Source: an uncultured Alphaproteobacteria bacterium (GTDB taxonomy: Bacteria; Pseudomonadota; Alphaproteobacteria; CASFRQ01; SAAU01). Taken from it: a DNA stretch of 12,008 nucleotides. The DNA lies in assembly GCA_949296785.1 (NCBI GenBank), contig CASFRQ010000111.1, positions 1-12,008 of the forward strand, given 5' to 3'. Numbering within the stretch: position 1 is the first letter of the stretch; each line of letters opens with the position of its first letter. The notes under the pieces are model-generated. The model was given only the letters and a program-made list of their open reading frames with translations, was not told the DNA's origin and did no database searches. The position numbers and the translations under genes were made by a program. Below, piece after piece: positions 11,890-12,008 of this stretch.

Positions 11890-12008
11890 TCAAATCTTTT
11901 TTTGTTTCCATATAAAAAGAAATATAAATAGTATTGTCAATATGTTAATTACTGACCAATAGTCTTTATTTAATCCTATTTTTAAAATAGGATTGTATGT
12001 TATAGCTA
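11890..12008 (-). CDS. C-terminal part of a small membrane protein (start outside window)
   Basis: On the minus strand the frame starting at 12006 is open from the window edge for 38 codons to a TGA at 11892-11890. It has a YNPILKIGLNKDYWSVIN segment, then a hydrophobic helix (ILTILFIFLFIW) and a basic end KQKKI. A YNP-x-L...W-x2-IN motif before a final transmembrane helix is familiar from small multi-pass membrane proteins found in many proteobacteria; I cannot name the family with confidence. It has its own terminator, so it is separate from the recombination operon and may be a cargo gene of the element. Confidence 0.5.
   Translation of the reverse strand, partial: AITYNPILKIGLNKDYWSVINILTILFIFLFIWKQKKI

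Noticed and set aside
11756..11946. 14-bp direct repeat ATTGTCAATATGTT (11756 and 11933) as an attachment or binding repeat
   Set aside because: The first copy is a promoter -35 region, but the second is within the coding part of the membrane protein and lacks a good -10 box at normal spacing. Coincidence is likely.
11645..11962. Plus-strand 105-residue hydrophobic reading frame
   Set aside because: It runs antisense to the promoter, terminator and the start of the 98-residue gene, and its Lys/Phe/Ile content reflects base composition only.
11972..11994. 23-bp palindrome AATCCTATTTT-T-AAAATAGGATT as an operator
   Set aside because: It lies inside the reading frame of the right-edge membrane protein. 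It may be fortuitous in such AT-rich DNA, and no promoter is associated.

Overview
The window looks like a chromosome segment of an AT-rich alphaproteobacterium carrying the left end of an integrated prophage or similar temperate element. The alphaproteobacterial call is inference. It rests on the ppx-rlmE pair, the long N-terminal form of RlmE, an elongator tRNA-Met close to the alphaproteobacterial type, and a COG2945-type hydrolase carrying a MNNKVVYTL motif. The low GC content suggests a host-associated or gut lineage, but no species can be named.

Host part (1 to about 4603). The plus strand carries the lysine-rich C-terminus of an unidentified protein, then an exopolyphosphatase/GppA-family protein (201-1202), the 23S rRNA 2'-O-methyltransferase RlmE (1220-1945) and an RsmB/NOP2-type RNA cytosine-C5 methyltransferase (1996-3147). 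These are closely spaced and are probably one transcription unit. A separate tiny transcription unit follows, with its own promoter, ribosome binding site and tetraloop terminator. It encodes a 22-residue peptide with a Cys-Gly-Cys-Gly-Cys core (3367-3435). A divergent minus-strand gene (3664-4365) encodes an alpha/beta-hydrolase fold protein in which all three catalytic positions seem to be lost. A strong promoter then drives elongator tRNA-Met(CAT) at 4527-4603.

Element part (about 4590 to at least 11760, probably past the right edge). A tyrosine integrase (4776-5852, minus) points at the 3' end of the tRNA, the usual arrangement for integration into a tRNA gene. Between them lies a phased cluster of TTTGCACAA/TTGTGCAAA repeats that could be integrase or excisionase arm sites. 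Every supported element gene is on the minus strand. In transcription order (right to left) they are: a partial membrane protein with its own terminator; a strong promoter; an acidic 98-residue protein; a 31-residue membrane peptide; a 189-residue unknown; RecT annealase; a RecE-like PD-(D/E)XK exonuclease; two small unknowns; a Bro-N antirepressor with a C4-type antisense-RNA leader and its own promoter; a YopX-family protein; an ASCH-like protein; a Cys-rich small protein; a 93-residue unknown; an 18-residue micro-ORF; an excisionase-like helix-turn-helix protein; and the integrase. Many junctions overlap by 4 bp (ATGA), which indicates translational coupling.

How the parts fit together. 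RecT plus the exonuclease form a lambda-Red/RecET-like recombination module. The helix-turn-helix protein and integrase form the excision/integration module. The Bro-N gene with its self-complementary leader is a lysogeny-control switch like the P1/P7 immI c4/ant system. The most informative unannotated signal is this leader: two separate 8-nt blocks are exactly complementary to sequence on either side of the antirepressor ribosome binding site. No structural phage genes lie in the window, so an integrative element other than a phage is not excluded.
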